This document shows positions 25,614 to 36,711 of a stretch of DNA of 64,000 nt, one piece after another. The DNA is from Streptomyces sp. ALI-76-A (GTDB taxonomy: Bacteria > Actinomycetota > Actinomycetes > Streptomycetales > Streptomycetaceae), in NCBI RefSeq assembly GCF_030287445.1, contig NZ_JASVWB010000002.1:3100001-3164000 (forward strand), in the 5' to 3' direction. Under the pieces are notes generated by a model, which made no database searches, was not told the origin of the DNA, and worked only from the letters and a program-made list of their open reading frames with translations. The translations under genes were made by a program, and so were the position numbers. Positions within the stretch are counted from its first letter, which is position 1, and each line of letters starts with the position of its first letter.

Positions 25614-26608
25614 CCGCTGCTCCAGTTCAGAAGGTTCACGCCCAGCTTGGGCGTGCCGTTGTCGTTGCCGTCGTAGTAGTGGTAGACGATCAGGTCGCCG
25701 TCGGCGTCCTTCATGACCGACTGGCCGCCGGGTCCGATGACGCTGCCGTGCGACTCCAGGACCGGCGTGCCCCCGTTGTTCATCATCGAGACGCCGTTCC
25801 GGTCGTAGTACGGCCCGGTGACGCCGGTGGCGCGGCCGACCTTGACCTTGTACGTCGAACCGGTGCCGGCGCAGCAGGTGTCGTACGAGGCGAAGAGGTA
25901 GTAGTAGTTCCCCCGCTTGACGATGTACGGGGCCTCGACCGCCTTGGTACCGGTGGGCCGGGAGGCGAGGGAGTAGCGGGTGGTGTTGGTGGAGAGCTGC
26001 TTGCCGGTGGCGGGGTTGAGCTGGATCATCTTCAGCCCGGTCCACCAACTGCCGAACGAGAGCCACCACTTGCCGTCGCCGTCGACGAACAGGTTCGGGT
26101 CGATGGCGTTGTAATCGCTGGAGGTGGTGGAGGTGTGGACGGTGCCCTGGTCGGTCCAGGAGCCGGGCAGTCCGGTGCTCGAGGTCGCCAGTCCGATGGC
26201 GGACCTGTTCGACCCGAAGGTCGAGACGGCGTAGTACATCAGGTACTTGCCGCCCTGGTAGGAGATGTCGGGCGCCCATGCCTCGGTGGCGTACGCCGAC
26301 CACCAGCCCGGCTTGGCGGAGAAGGCGTCGGCTCCGGCGGTGAACGCGGTCCGGTCGGTGGACGTCCGGTACCCGAGACCGCCGCCGGTGCCGTACAGCA
26401 GGTAGCGGCCGGCCGGGGTGCGGATCATCGTCGGGTCGTGCACGACGACGGCACCGGTGACCCGGCCGGGCTGGGGATACGCGGACGCCGAACTCGGTAT
26501 CAGGGCGAGCAGGACGGCGGCGGGGACGGCGAGGAGGGCGGTTCTCCTGCGCGCGGTGCCGGCGGGACGGTGGGCGCTGCGGGTGCTGGAGGTGCTGGTG
26601 CGGCTCAC
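25595..26608 (-). CDS. Secreted GH43 endo-arabinanase-like enzyme
   Basis: A 337-residue exported protein. A long positively charged N-region and hydrophobic core end at SSASA (about residue 43). The propeller carries VVHDPTMIR (base Asp), WAPDISYQGGKYLMYY, YNAIDPNLF and AVEAPYIVKRGNYYYLF (acid Glu), the pattern of endo-1,5-arabinanases. There is no extra binding module. The GTG at 26608 has GGAGG 5 bases before it; ATGs upstream lie within a tandem repeat and lack ribosome sites. It is the first gene of a two-gene unit with the GH43-CBM13 gene, behind regulon site B. Confidence 0.9.
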   Translation of the reverse strand: MSRTSTSSTRSAHRPAGTARRRTALLAVPAAVLLALIPSSASAYPQPGRVTGAVVVHDPTMIRTPAGRYLLYGTGGGLGYRTSTDRTAFTAGADAFSAKPGWWSAYATEAWAPDISYQGGKYLMYYAVSTFGSNRSAIGLATSSTGLPGSWTDQGTVHTSTTSSDYNAIDPNLFVDGDGKWWLSFGSWWTGLKMIQLNPATGKQLSTNTTRYSLASRPTGTKAVEAPYIVKRGNYYYLFASYDTCCAGTGSTYKVKVGRATGVTGPYYDRNGVSMMNNGGTPVLESHGSVIGPGGQSVMKDADGDLIVYHYYDGNDNGTPKLGVNLLNWSSGWPVAY

Positions 26609-26616
26609 ACGTGCCT

Positions 26617-26659
26617 CCTGAGCATGTGGGGGGGAGATCCTGAGCATGTGGGGGGAGAT
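26617..26659 (-). repeat. Imperfect 21-22 base tandem duplication in the GH43 leader
   Basis: Two adjacent copies (26617-26638 and 26639-26659) differ by one G in a G-run. They lie directly upstream of the ribosome site of the first GH43 gene, so they lengthen its 5' untranslated region. Confidence 0.8.
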
Positions 26660-26676
26660 GTGAAGGAAGGGAGAGT

Positions 26677-26746
26677 GTTCGACACTTCGAACATCGATCG
26701 CCTTTTCGGACGAACGGAACGTAGAATCGAATCACTCACGCGTCAA
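26677..26746 (-). promoter_or_regulatory. Promoter and operator (regulon site B) for the GH43 pair
   Basis: On the minus strand TTGACG (26741-26746, preceded by CCA) and TACGTT (26718-26723) have a 17-base spacer. The half site TCCGAAAA starts 3 bases after the -10. Then, with 19-base spacing of cores, the palindrome GTTCGAAGTGTCGAAC (26677-26692) has perfect 6-base arms and matches 14 of 16 bases of the shared element. Confidence 0.75.
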
Positions 26747-26758
26747 TGGTTCGCGCAC

Positions 26759-26819
26759 GGAAGAACGGCGACGCCCCGTCCCCGCCGTTGTGGCGGGGAC
26801 GGGGCGTCGCCGTTCTTCC
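26759..26819. terminator. Very long perfect hairpin
   Basis: A perfect 28-base stem (26759-26786 with 26792-26819) closes the loop GTTGT. It begins 3 bases past the 3' end of the minus-strand gene at 26823-27119 and ends 13 bases before the GH43 -35 element. It should end that upstream transcript and insulate the regulated promoter. Confidence 0.85.
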
Positions 26820-26822
26820 GGA

Positions 26823-27119
26823 TCAGCCGTTCGGGCCGAAGTCGGCGTCCAGGCGTTCCCGCCAGCCGGCGTCCGCGAGGCCCGCGCCGACCAGGACGTC
26901 CCGCCAGTCCTCCTTGGCGAGCTGGACGGCGTCGAGGAGGCGGTCCACCCGGCCACGTCCGCACAGGAGGGTGGCCGCGGCGATCCGTTCCTTGTCCTCC
27001 GCGTCGCCCCGGTCGGTCAGGTGGTTCACGAGGCCTGCCAGCAGTTCTCCCACCACCTGGCCGTCCCGGCCGGGAAAGTCCTCGGCGATTCGCCGCTCGA
27101 CGCGCGTCGTCAGCACCAT
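26823..27119 (-). CDS. Small conserved protein of unknown function
   Basis: A 98-residue, largely helical, hydrophilic protein (MVLTTRVERRIAEDFPG to LDADFGPNG) without a signal or membrane segment. Codon use is typical for the window. AAGGAGTG lies just before the ATG, a strong ribosome site. I do not recognise the family. Its transcript ends at the 28-base hairpin. It lies upstream of the GH43 genes in the same direction but is insulated from them. Confidence 0.65.
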   Translation of the reverse strand: MVLTTRVERRIAEDFPGRDGQVVGELLAGLVNHLTDRGDAEDKERIAAATLLCGRGRVDRLLDAVQLAKEDWRDVLVGAGLADAGWRERLDADFGPNG

Positions 27120-27438
27120 TCACACTCCTTTACACCCTTTGTCCTGCCACGCTACATCGGGTGACCCTCGCGCCGAAGCCGTGAGACATGCGTCGGCCGC
27201 GCCGATGCCGGGGCCCCGGTCGAGGACGGTGGTGACGCTCCGCCGGATGCGCACGACGAGGGACTCCCAGGGATACGCCGCCTCACCATCGGGCGGCTGT
27301 GGACGGATCCCGGGTGCGCGTCGCCTTGATCGCCCGTCTCCCGGTCCTCGGCTCCGGCCGCCTGGCAGACTCACCCCATGCATGCCGTACGCCGTCCGCT
27401 GGGGCACCGGCCCCCGCCCCGCTGAACAGCCGTCGCAC
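27120..27438. other. Intergenic region between divergent genes
   Basis: About 320 bases between the small minus-strand gene and the membrane protein that follows. Promoters for both are expected, but I see no convincing -35/-10 pair or repeat. Confidence 0.4.
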
Positions 27439-28212
27439 ATGGACTCACGCGAGACCGCCGGTGCGGTGGTCACCGGACGGGCGAACCGTCTCGTGAACCT
27501 CGGCTGCCTGACCATGCTGATCGCGCTGATCATCCCTTCCGGCGTCGTCGCCTCCTGGTTGTGGTATCGGCTCTGGCATGACGGGAACGTCAACAGCGAG
27601 CGCACGGAGAAGGCATGGGCGTCGGTCCTGGAGCAGGCCCGTGCCACGGCGGACGACACGGCGCGGGCACTCGGCAGAAGCGGCGCCGCCGATGCGGACG
27701 CACTCACCCGCGTGATCTGGCAGCACTCCGAAGCCCCTGTGATCAGCTACGACGCATCCCGTCGCGAGTTCACCGCCACGGCCCCGGCATCCGTCCAGTA
27801 CGACGGAAAGGCCATAGTCCCCGGTGGCGGGGCCCTGCGGGCGACCCGGTGTTTCGTCTTCACCTACACCCAACGCCCCGGGCAGGCGTGGGCGTCGACA
27901 GTTTCCGAGCGGGAGGACGACGTGTGCCGCCCGAGCACTCAGATCGGCGGCCAGGTTCGTCTGGCGCTGACGCGCTTCTCGAGCCTGTACGCCGAGGACT
28001 TGACGCGCGCCGGGGTGCAGGATGCCCTCGACCCCACCGGACGGCGTTCCTTCGACGTCAAGGACGTGGTCCACGAGGGGCACACGGTATCCGCCTCCGT
28101 CCTCGTCTCGAACTCGGAGGCGGCAGTCGACCAGTGCTACCGCTTCACCCGGCCAGTCCCCGGCGACGACGGCCAAGGTTCCGCCGCAGCGGTTCCGGCG
28201 TCCTCGTGCTGA
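27439..28212 (+). CDS. Single-pass membrane protein of unknown function
   Basis: A 257-residue protein with one membrane helix near the N-terminus (about 19-42, LVNLGCLTMLIALIIPSGVVASWLW) and an extracytoplasmic domain that starts with a helix-rich segment. Four Cys in that domain (in TRCFVF, DDVCRPS, DQCYRF and the final SSC) suggest two disulphides. I do not recognise the family. ATG 27439 is used as the closest start to the helix; ATG 27382 would add 19 residues, and neither has a clear ribosome site, so the start is uncertain. Confidence 0.6.
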   Translation: MDSRETAGAVVTGRANRLVNLGCLTMLIALIIPSGVVASWLWYRLWHDGNVNSERTEKAWASVLEQARATADDTARALGRSGAADADALTRVIWQHSEAPVISYDASRREFTATAPASVQYDGKAIVPGGGALRATRCFVFTYTQRPGQAWASTVSEREDDVCRPSTQIGGQVRLALTRFSSLYAEDLTRAGVQDALDPTGRRSFDVKDVVHEGHTVSASVLVSNSEAAVDQCYRFTRPVPGDDGQGSAAAVPASSC

Positions 28213-28294
28213 CCGTGCGGCCACCCGGACCCGGCGAGACCGATCCCAGCGGCACCTTCCGTCCGGCAGCAACGGCCACTTCGCCCCGTGGGTC

Positions 28295-28615
28295 TCAGGC
28301 GACGTGTTCCCACTCGTCCTGGTGGGGATCCTCGTCGTCGGTGGGTGGGTCGTCGATCGTCTTCTCCCGGGCTCGCAGCAGTGCCCAGGCGAGGGCGGAG
28401 GCGCAGGTGAGGATCCAGGGCGCGGGCCAGGTGTAGGGCCACCAGGGGGCGCGGGGGTCGAGCAGGACGTCGGCGGCGGCCAGTGCCATGGCGGTGGCGA
28501 GGCTCCAGCACAGCAGGCGGCCGGCGCACTGGACGGCGCGGGCGGGGCGGCCGGGCGTAGTGCGGCGTGCGCTGTGCGCGCGGCACAAGGGCGTGGGTCT
28601 GCCCGGTTCGGTCAT
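28295..28615 (-). CDS. Small two-helix membrane protein, unknown
   Basis: A 106-residue protein with two hydrophobic segments (LLCWSLATAMALAAADVLL and WPAPWILTCASALAWALL) separated by a Trp/Pro-rich loop, and an acidic C-terminus (DDPPTDDEDPHQDEWEHVA). The ATG at 28615 (MTEPGRP) is preferred to one 75 bases upstream, but its AGAGGA site is rather far away. It converges on the preceding gene. No family is recognised. Confidence 0.5.
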   Translation of the reverse strand: MTEPGRPTPLCRAHSARRTTPGRPARAVQCAGRLLCWSLATAMALAAADVLLDPRAPWWPYTWPAPWILTCASALAWALLRAREKTIDDPPTDDEDPHQDEWEHVA

Positions 28616-29263
28616 CGCGGGAAGGTCCTCTGCTCGGAGCGGCGGCCGCCGCGGATGCGGTCGGGCTCGCCGGACGCCGTAAGTGTGCATTCGGTGAAGA
28701 GCCGCGCACAGGGGCGTTCTTGGGGCGGACGTGGCCTACGAGACAACTTCCCACGCGGGGCGTATCCGTATGAACCAGGACGCAGCACCCCTTCAGTGAA
28801 GGTCGGGGTGGCAGTCGAGCGGACTGAACTTGTCTTGAAACCGGCGGGTGGAAGCCGGACAGAGGGCGGAAGCCCGGCCGGGGAAGCGCTTTCAGTCAAG
28901 CCGCCCGTCATATTCAGGGCCGGAAGTGAGCATTCCTCAGGTTTCCAGAGGTGGTTCGCCTCCTCTTGCCCCGATATGGGGCCGGGAAGAGGTAGGGCCG
29001 ATTCCGGCCCGTATCGGAACGGAGTTGAGGGGCATGCCGTGCCGCTTTAGGTGCTTCTTGTGACAGCTTGCGCGTCGTCTGTGACCGCTGGGGTCACGGT
29101 TTCCGACTTCCACCGGACTGTTCAGTTTCTCCGACGCCCTCGACGCAGGAGAGAAGATCTTCAGCGCTGCCACTGGCTGTCTGGCCGGTATCGGTGCCGC
29201 TGGTGAAACGGGCATCCCCGAGAGTCACAACGGCTACAAACAGAAACAACAAAATAGAAGAGC
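28616..29263. other. Low-information region, no gene supported
   Basis: Nearly 650 bases of lower G+C than the surroundings. Around 29115-29280 a plus frame reads like protein (SDALDAGEKIFSAATG) but has no start codon and stops inside the hairpin that follows. It may be a decayed gene. Coding bias is otherwise poor in all frames. Confidence 0.4.
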
Positions 29264-29310
29264 GCGGCTTTCGGTTGACAGTCCTTGACGGAATGTCACC
29301 CGAAAGCCGC
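29264..29310. other. Extended hairpin upstream of a small ORF
   Basis: GCGGCTTTCGG (29264-29274) pairs perfectly with CCGAAAGCCGC (29300-29310). After one mismatch, TGACA pairs with TGTCA inside, leaving a 13-base loop. It lies 73 bases before the ATG at 29383 in an A-rich stretch. It could be a terminator of something now decayed or an RNA element of the small ORF. Confidence 0.5.
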
Positions 29311-29382
29311 GAGTGCTCGCCGTCTCACGCGTCACGAACATATCCCGAAGAGAAGACACGCAACGGAACAAAGGAGGATGCT

Positions 29383-29568
29383 ATGCCGATCAGCCCAGCC
29401 AAGAAGCTGACTTGGTTCGTGGTCACAGGGACGGCGTTCGGATTGCTTTGAGTTTTCCTGGGCGCTCGGAGTCAGAACTACATGCTCCCAGGAGCCGGGG
29501 TGCTGGCGACTGCCGGTGGATTCGCTCTCATCCTGATGGCGTTCGTTCGCCAGAATTCGAGAAGGTGA
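29383..29568 (+). pseudogene. Two-helix small membrane protein interrupted by an in-frame TGA
   Basis: An ATG with an excellent ribosome site (AAAGGAGG, 5-base spacing) opens a frame that stops after 22 codons at TGA 29449-29451. The same frame then continues for 38 more codons to TGA 29566-29568. Read through, the product is a 61-codon protein with two membrane helices (LTWFVVTGTAFGLL, then after the stop VFLGARSQNYMLPG and VLATAGGFALILMAFV) and a basic tail QNSRR. The continuity of hydrophobic pattern across the stop argues for one broken gene. A reinitiating ATG at 29482 would give only the second helix. Alternatives are a sequencing error or genuine stop readthrough; selenocysteine is unlikely. 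Confidence 0.55.
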
Positions 29569-29686
29569 GAGGTAGCCGCATATCCGTTGTGCTTCAACCG
29601 GTCCCAGCGTCGACAAGGACGGTCGACCAGTCGTTCCAGTGTTCAGTGCGCATCCGGGTACGAGCAGCCGGGCGAGGGGACCCGCA

Positions 29687-29742
29687 GGGCCCGTGACTCG
29701 CCCTCTCCCCGGTCGCCGGGGGCGAGTTCGTGTCACGGGCCC
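29687..29742. terminator. Terminator hairpin at the 3' end of the DUF4360 gene
   Basis: The outer stem GGGCCCGTGAC (29687-29697) with its complement 29732-29742 is extended by CTCGCCC/GGGCGAG with a small internal loop. It lies just beyond the 3' end of the minus-strand DUF4360 gene. Confidence 0.75.
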
Positions 29743-29749
29743 CGTGCGA

Positions 29750-30400
29750 CTACGACTCCGGGCACTCCTTCCACGCCATGTGGTACACCGTGCTGATCTC
29801 CCCGTCGGTCGAGTCCATCGTCATGAAGCTGACCTTGCCGGGCGACTGGGTCCCGGCACTCACGCGCAACTCCGTGTTGATGTTGAAGTTGCGCTGGACT
29901 CCGCAGGGGGCCCAGACCAGTTGGGCCCAGTCCGTGCTGTCGGTGGCCTGCCAGTTGTCGTTGTAGGGGCCGGCGAAGGGGTGGTTGCGGAACGCCGTGT
30001 TCGATGAGCCCTGGAAGTAGTACGAGGCTCTCTGCGTGCCGCTCGCGCCGGGCTGGAGGGCGGCGAAGCCGCGGTAGTCGGCGCTGGCGATGGCGTACGT
30101 GAAGCCCTGGGGGACGTGGACGATCAGGTTGAGCTGGCAGTTCCTGCGGAACGCGGTGGGGTCGGAGCCGCCGCCGGCCTGCGCGAGGTAGTCGCTGTAC
30201 GTCACGGTGAAGGCGGTGTTGTCCTCCGAGACGGCGACCGCGGCCGTGCCCTGCGGGCAGCCGGAGCCGTTCACGGTGGCGACCTTGATGACGATCCTGT
30301 CCGGGGGCGGGTCCTCGAACCCGTCGGACGGGCCCTGCGCGGGCAGTGCGGTGGTGAGCAGAGCGGCGATCGCGCCGCTCAGCAGGAGTCCGCCGGCCAT
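29750..30400 (-). CDS. Secreted DUF4360 protein
   Basis: A 216-residue exported protein. A short Sec signal (MAGGLLLSGAIAALLTTALPAQG) is followed by a beta-rich domain with the DUF4360 pattern VNGSGCPQGTAAVAVSEDNTAFTV, FRRNCQLNL and CGVQRNFNINTELRVS. The paired Cys fit disulphides. DUF4360 is widespread in actinomycete and fungal secretomes and of unknown function. ATG 30400 has GGGAGA upstream and starts the signal peptide directly; an upstream in-frame ATG at 30484 would bury it. Confidence 0.85.
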   Translation of the reverse strand: MAGGLLLSGAIAALLTTALPAQGPSDGFEDPPPDRIVIKVATVNGSGCPQGTAAVAVSEDNTAFTVTYSDYLAQAGGGSDPTAFRRNCQLNLIVHVPQGFTYAIASADYRGFAALQPGASGTQRASYYFQGSSNTAFRNHPFAGPYNDNWQATDSTDWAQLVWAPCGVQRNFNINTELRVSAGTQSPGKVSFMTMDSTDGEISTVYHMAWKECPES

Positions 30401-30508
30401 GGTCTCTCCCAGGGGTTGGGGGGTGGAGGCCCCAAGTCCGTGAGGAATCGATGAAGTTCCTGTGAAGACCGAGGGCGCTCGCATCGTAGGAAGACCCGCA
30501 CGAGACGG

Positions 30509-30697
30509 TCAGCGCGAACTCAAGCCATTCACAGCCGCACATTTCACAGGGTTCCGGCACCCACCGGTGTCCGGGATCCGCACGACGGCGTGCTCGCCGT
30601 GCGGCGCGGTGAGCCGGACGGTCTGCCCCTCCTGGCGAAGCCGGCCTCTCGTGACCGGAACCACGTGGTCCCGGATGAGGGCGTCCAGCGGGTTCAT
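30509..30697 (-). CDS. Very small protein downstream of the Rrf2 gene
   Basis: A 62-residue open frame (MNPLDALIRDHVVPVTRGRL) starting 13 bases after the rrf2 stop, with GGGAG before its ATG. It is compatible with translational coupling. It is basic, with no membrane segment and two Cys. No family is recognised; it could also be the 5' remnant of a longer gene. Confidence 0.4.
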   Translation of the reverse strand: MNPLDALIRDHVVPVTRGRLRQEGQTVRLTAPHGEHAVVRIPDTGGCRNPVKCAAVNGLSSR

Positions 30698-30710
30698 CGC
30701 CCGGGCTCCC

Positions 30711-31169
30711 TCAGGGGTTCTCCCAGGCCTCCGGTTCCGCCGCCAGCCGCCGGACCGGTTCGGGCAGGACGCCCGTGGCGATGTCCGCGACCGTGACACC
30801 CTCCAGGATGCGGCGCACGTTGGCCCGCAGCGCGATCCACAGCGGCAGCAGGGGCTGGGCCGATCCGGTGTACGCCAGACCCGTGGGGCGCTCGCCCCGT
30901 ACCGACACGATGGGCCCGTCGACCGCCCGGATGACGTCCGCGACCGTGATCGCCGAGGCCTCGCGGGCCAGCCGGTAGCCGCCGCCCCCGCCGCGCCGGC
31001 TGTCGACGACGCCGGCCCGCCGCAGATCGCCGAGGATCCCCTCCAGAAACTTGTGCGGAATGTCCTGCTCAGTGGCGATGGTCTCCGCCTTCACCGGTCC
31101 GCCGCCCTGCCGTACGGCGAGTTCCAGCACCGCCCGTACCGCGTAGTCCGCCCGCGCAGAGATCCTCAT
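30711..31169 (-). CDS. Rrf2 family transcriptional regulator lacking Fe-S cysteines
   Basis: A 152-residue winged-helix regulator with the canonical opening MRISARADYAVRAVLELA, ETIATEQDIPHKFLEGILGDLRRAGVV and SRRGGGGGYRLAREASAITVADVIRAVDG. IscR/NsrR-type members bind an Fe-S cluster through three Cys in the middle. This protein has no Cys at all, so it belongs to the cluster-free group (CymR/SaxR-like) or senses something else. The start codon is overlapped closely by ACAATTGT (31172-31179), a perfect 8-base palindrome, and no Shine-Dalgarno is visible. It is divergent from the GH35 gene. Confidence 0.88.
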   Translation of the reverse strand: MRISARADYAVRAVLELAVRQGGGPVKAETIATEQDIPHKFLEGILGDLRRAGVVDSRRGGGGGYRLAREASAITVADVIRAVDGPIVSVRGERPTGLAYTGSAQPLLPLWIALRANVRRILEGVTVADIATGVLPEPVRRLAAEPEAWENP

Positions 31170-31252
31170 ATGACAATTGTGGGGGGTCCGACCGTACAGA
31201 ATGACCCAGCACCCACGGTCGCGGACGATCAGGCACAACAGGAGGCGCTCCC

Positions 31253-34165
<2,913 letters not shown>

Positions 34166-34175
34166 TCCCCCGGCG

Positions 34176-35690
34176 TCACGCCAGCCGGATCACGTTCCAG
34201 GACAGCGGCTCCAGGACGGCGGTCAGGGTGCCGTCCGTCAGCGTGGTGCCCTCGACCGGGTGCGGGGTGACCCGGTCGGGGGCGTCGAGGGTGTTGCGGG
34301 CGTCCGGGTCGGCGTCCGCGAGGGCGCTGTGCTCGACGACCGAGGACAGGCCGAGACCGGTGAGCGCGACCTCCAGCGGGAGGGCGTCGGCGCGGCCGCG
34401 GTTGACGGCGAAGACGGTGACCGTGCCGTCCTCGGCGCGTACGGCGGTGGCGTGCAGCAGGGGGGTCTCGCCGTACTTCCGCGTCTGGTACGTCGGGGAG
34501 TCGACGCGGACGTCGAGGACCTGGCCGCGCCCGTGTGCGGAGGCCTGCGCGAACGGGAAGAACGTCGTCTGGCGCCAGGCCGGGCCGCCCGGCTCGGTCA
34601 TGATCGGGGCGATGACGTTGACCAGCTGGGCGAGGCAGGCGACGGTGACGCGGTCGGCGTGCCGGAGCAGCGCGATCAGCAGCGAGCCGAAGACGACGGC
34701 GTCGGTGACGCTGTAGTTGTCCTCCAGGAGGCGGGGGGCCTCGGGCCAGTCGTCCTGCTGGAACGTCTTGGCGTGCTCCTCCCACTCGGGCAGGTACCAG
34801 ACGTTCCACTCGTCGAAGGAGAGGTTGATCTTCTTCTTCGATTTGAGCCGCGCTCCCACGTGGTCGGCGGTCGCGACGACGTTGTCGATGAAGGACTCCA
34901 TGTCGACGGCGGAGGCGAGGAAGGAGTCGACGTCACCGTCCTCGGGCCAGTAGTAGGCGTGCAGGGAGATGTAGTCGACGAGGTCGTACGTCTCCTTGAG
35001 GACCGTCGCCTCCCACTCGGCGAACGTCGGCATGCTCTGGCTGGAGGAGCCGCAGGCGACCAGTTCGACGGCCGGGTCGAGCTGGCGCATCGCGCGGGCC
35101 GTCTCGGCGGCGACACGGCCGTACTCCTCGGCCGTCTTGTGGCCGGTCTGCCAGGGACCGTCCATCTCGTTGCCGAGGCACCAGAGCCGGATGCCGAAGG
35201 GGTCCTTGTCGCCGTGGGCGATGCGCTGCTCCGCGAGTGCGGTGCCGGAGGCGTGGTTGGCGTACTCCTGGAGTTCCAGGGCCTCGGCGACTCCGCGGGT
35301 GCCGAGGTTGACCGCCATCATGGGCTCCGCCTGGGGACCGACCTTGCGGAGGAAGGCGATGTACTCGGAGAGGCCGAAGCGGTTGGTCTCCGTGGAGTGC
35401 CAGGCCAGGTCGAGGCGGCGGGGGCGGTCCTCGGCCGGGCCGACCGAGTCCTCCCACTTGTAGCCGGAGACGAAGTTGCCGCCGGGGTAGCGGATGGCTG
35501 TCGTGCCGAGTTCGCGGACCAGGTCCAGGACGTCGGTGCGGATGCCGTCCTCGTCGGCGGAGGGGTGGCCCGGTTCGAAGATGCCGGTGTAGACGCAGCG
35601 GCCGAGGTGTTCGACGAAGGATCCGAAGAGGCGTGGGTTCACTTCGCCGACGGTGAAGGCGGGGTCGAGGGTGAAGCGGGCGGTGTGCAT
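34176..35690 (-). CDS. GH51 alpha-L-arabinofuranosidase, intracellular
   Basis: A 504-residue enzyme that releases L-arabinose from arabino-oligosaccharides. The acid/base Glu175 lies in CLGNEMDGPW and the nucleophile Glu294 in FDEWNVWYL. FVEHLGRCVYTGIFEP and IRYPGGNFVSGYKWEDSVGP are classic for the family. There is no signal, so it acts on imported oligosaccharides. ATG 35690 (MHTARFTLDP) is chosen over an upstream in-frame ATG because relatives begin there and AAAGG lies 6-8 bases before it. It follows the ABC importer genes in the same direction after 160 bases. This links the importer to arabino-oligosaccharides. Confidence 0.95.
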   Translation of the reverse strand: MHTARFTLDPAFTVGEVNPRLFGSFVEHLGRCVYTGIFEPGHPSADEDGIRTDVLDLVRELGTTAIRYPGGNFVSGYKWEDSVGPAEDRPRRLDLAWHSTETNRFGLSEYIAFLRKVGPQAEPMMAVNLGTRGVAEALELQEYANHASGTALAEQRIAHGDKDPFGIRLWCLGNEMDGPWQTGHKTAEEYGRVAAETARAMRQLDPAVELVACGSSSQSMPTFAEWEATVLKETYDLVDYISLHAYYWPEDGDVDSFLASAVDMESFIDNVVATADHVGARLKSKKKINLSFDEWNVWYLPEWEEHAKTFQQDDWPEAPRLLEDNYSVTDAVVFGSLLIALLRHADRVTVACLAQLVNVIAPIMTEPGGPAWRQTTFFPFAQASAHGRGQVLDVRVDSPTYQTRKYGETPLLHATAVRAEDGTVTVFAVNRGRADALPLEVALTGLGLSSVVEHSALADADPDARNTLDAPDRVTPHPVEGTTLTDGTLTAVLEPLSWNVIRLA

Positions 35691-35850
35691 GTGCGCCTTT
35701 CGGGGAGAGGGTTCTGTTGCGTAGGAGTGGTACGTCGGCCGGTCCGGGCCTCGGTCGTCGAACACCGGCCGGCCTCCCGCACCGGTGTACCCGCCGGCGA
35801 CGACCGCGGCACGTCCGAGGCGCTTCGACCGCGCGGCTCCTTCGGGGGAG

Positions 35851-36711
35851 TCACTGGCCCGCGAGGCCGGTGTGCGCGACACCCGCCACGATCTGGCGCT
35901 GGAAGAAGACGAAGACGACGATCAGCGGCAGGCCCGCCATGAGGCCGCCCGCCATGAGCTGGGCCCACTGGATGCCGTAGGAGTTCATCACGGTCGCGAT
36001 GCCGTTGGGCATGGTCATCAGGTCGGGGTTGTTGGTCACCATGTACGGCCACAGGAAGTTGTTCCACGAGGCGATGAAGGTGAAGATGCCGACCGCCGCG
36101 AGGGAGGGCCGGGACAGGGGCAGGACGATGGTGAAGAAGACGCGCCAGCGGCCCGCGCCGTCGATGAAGGCGGCCTCCTCCAGCTCGCGCGGGATGCCCT
36201 GGAAGAACTTGTAGAGGATGTAGACCATCGCGGCGGGCGCGCACTGCGGGAGGATCATGCCCCAGTAGGTGTCGACCATGCCCATCTGCTGGACGGTGGT
36301 GAAGAGGGGGACACCGAGGACGGCGGGCGAGACCATCAGGCCGGCCATGACGAGGCCCATCAGCGGGCCCTTGCCGCGGAACTCGGTGCGGGCGAAACCG
36401 TATCCGGCGAGCGCGCTCACGAACAGCACGACGGTCGTCACGCACACCGAGACCACCAGCGAGTTCACGAACCAGTCGGTGATGTTGCCGGTCTCGAAGA
36501 CGGCCGTCCAGGCCTGGCCCGTCCAGACCTCGGGCAGCCAGTGCGGCGGCACCTCGACGGCCTCGGTCTCCGACTTGAGCGAGGTGAACAGCGCCCAGAC
36601 CAGCGGCGCGAGGAACACCGCGGAAACGGCGGTACCGAGCAGGGTGAGCACGATCTGGCTGGGCGTCCACGTCGTGCGGGGCTTGACGCGTACCGGTGCG
36701 GCGGTGGTCAT
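35851..36711 (-). CDS. Carbohydrate ABC transporter permease, MalG type
   Basis: A 286-residue inner-membrane protein with six helices and the EAA loop EEAAFIDGAGRWRVFFTIVLPLSRP characteristic of CUT1 oligosaccharide importers. The start overlaps the stop of the partner permease by four bases. With the binding protein and MalF-like subunit it forms an importer without its own ATPase; Streptomyces normally uses the shared MsiK ATPase for such systems. Confidence 0.94.
   Translation of the reverse strand: MTTAAPVRVKPRTTWTPSQIVLTLLGTAVSAVFLAPLVWALFTSLKSETEAVEVPPHWLPEVWTGQAWTAVFETGNITDWFVNSLVVSVCVTTVVLFVSALAGYGFARTEFRGKGPLMGLVMAGLMVSPAVLGVPLFTTVQQMGMVDTYWGMILPQCAPAAMVYILYKFFQGIPRELEEAAFIDGAGRWRVFFTIVLPLSRPSLAAVGIFTFIASWNNFLWPYMVTNNPDLMTMPNGIATVMNSYGIQWAQLMAGGLMAGLPLIVVFVFFQRQIVAGVAHTGLAGQ

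Noticed and set aside
25614..26735. Upstream extension of the GH43-CBM13 gene to 852 codons
   Set aside because: The extension lies out of frame over the other GH43 gene and is Arg/His-rich; the signal peptide starts at 25613.
29110..29290. Plus-strand protein-like frame SDALDAGEKIFSAATG
   Set aside because: It has no start codon or ribosome site, an upstream in-frame stop is close, and it ends in the hairpin. At most it is a decayed fragment.
29449..29451. Selenocysteine at the internal TGA
   Set aside because: No bacterial SECIS-like stem follows directly, and the residue falls within a membrane helix of a tiny protein. A nonsense mutation or readthrough is more likely.
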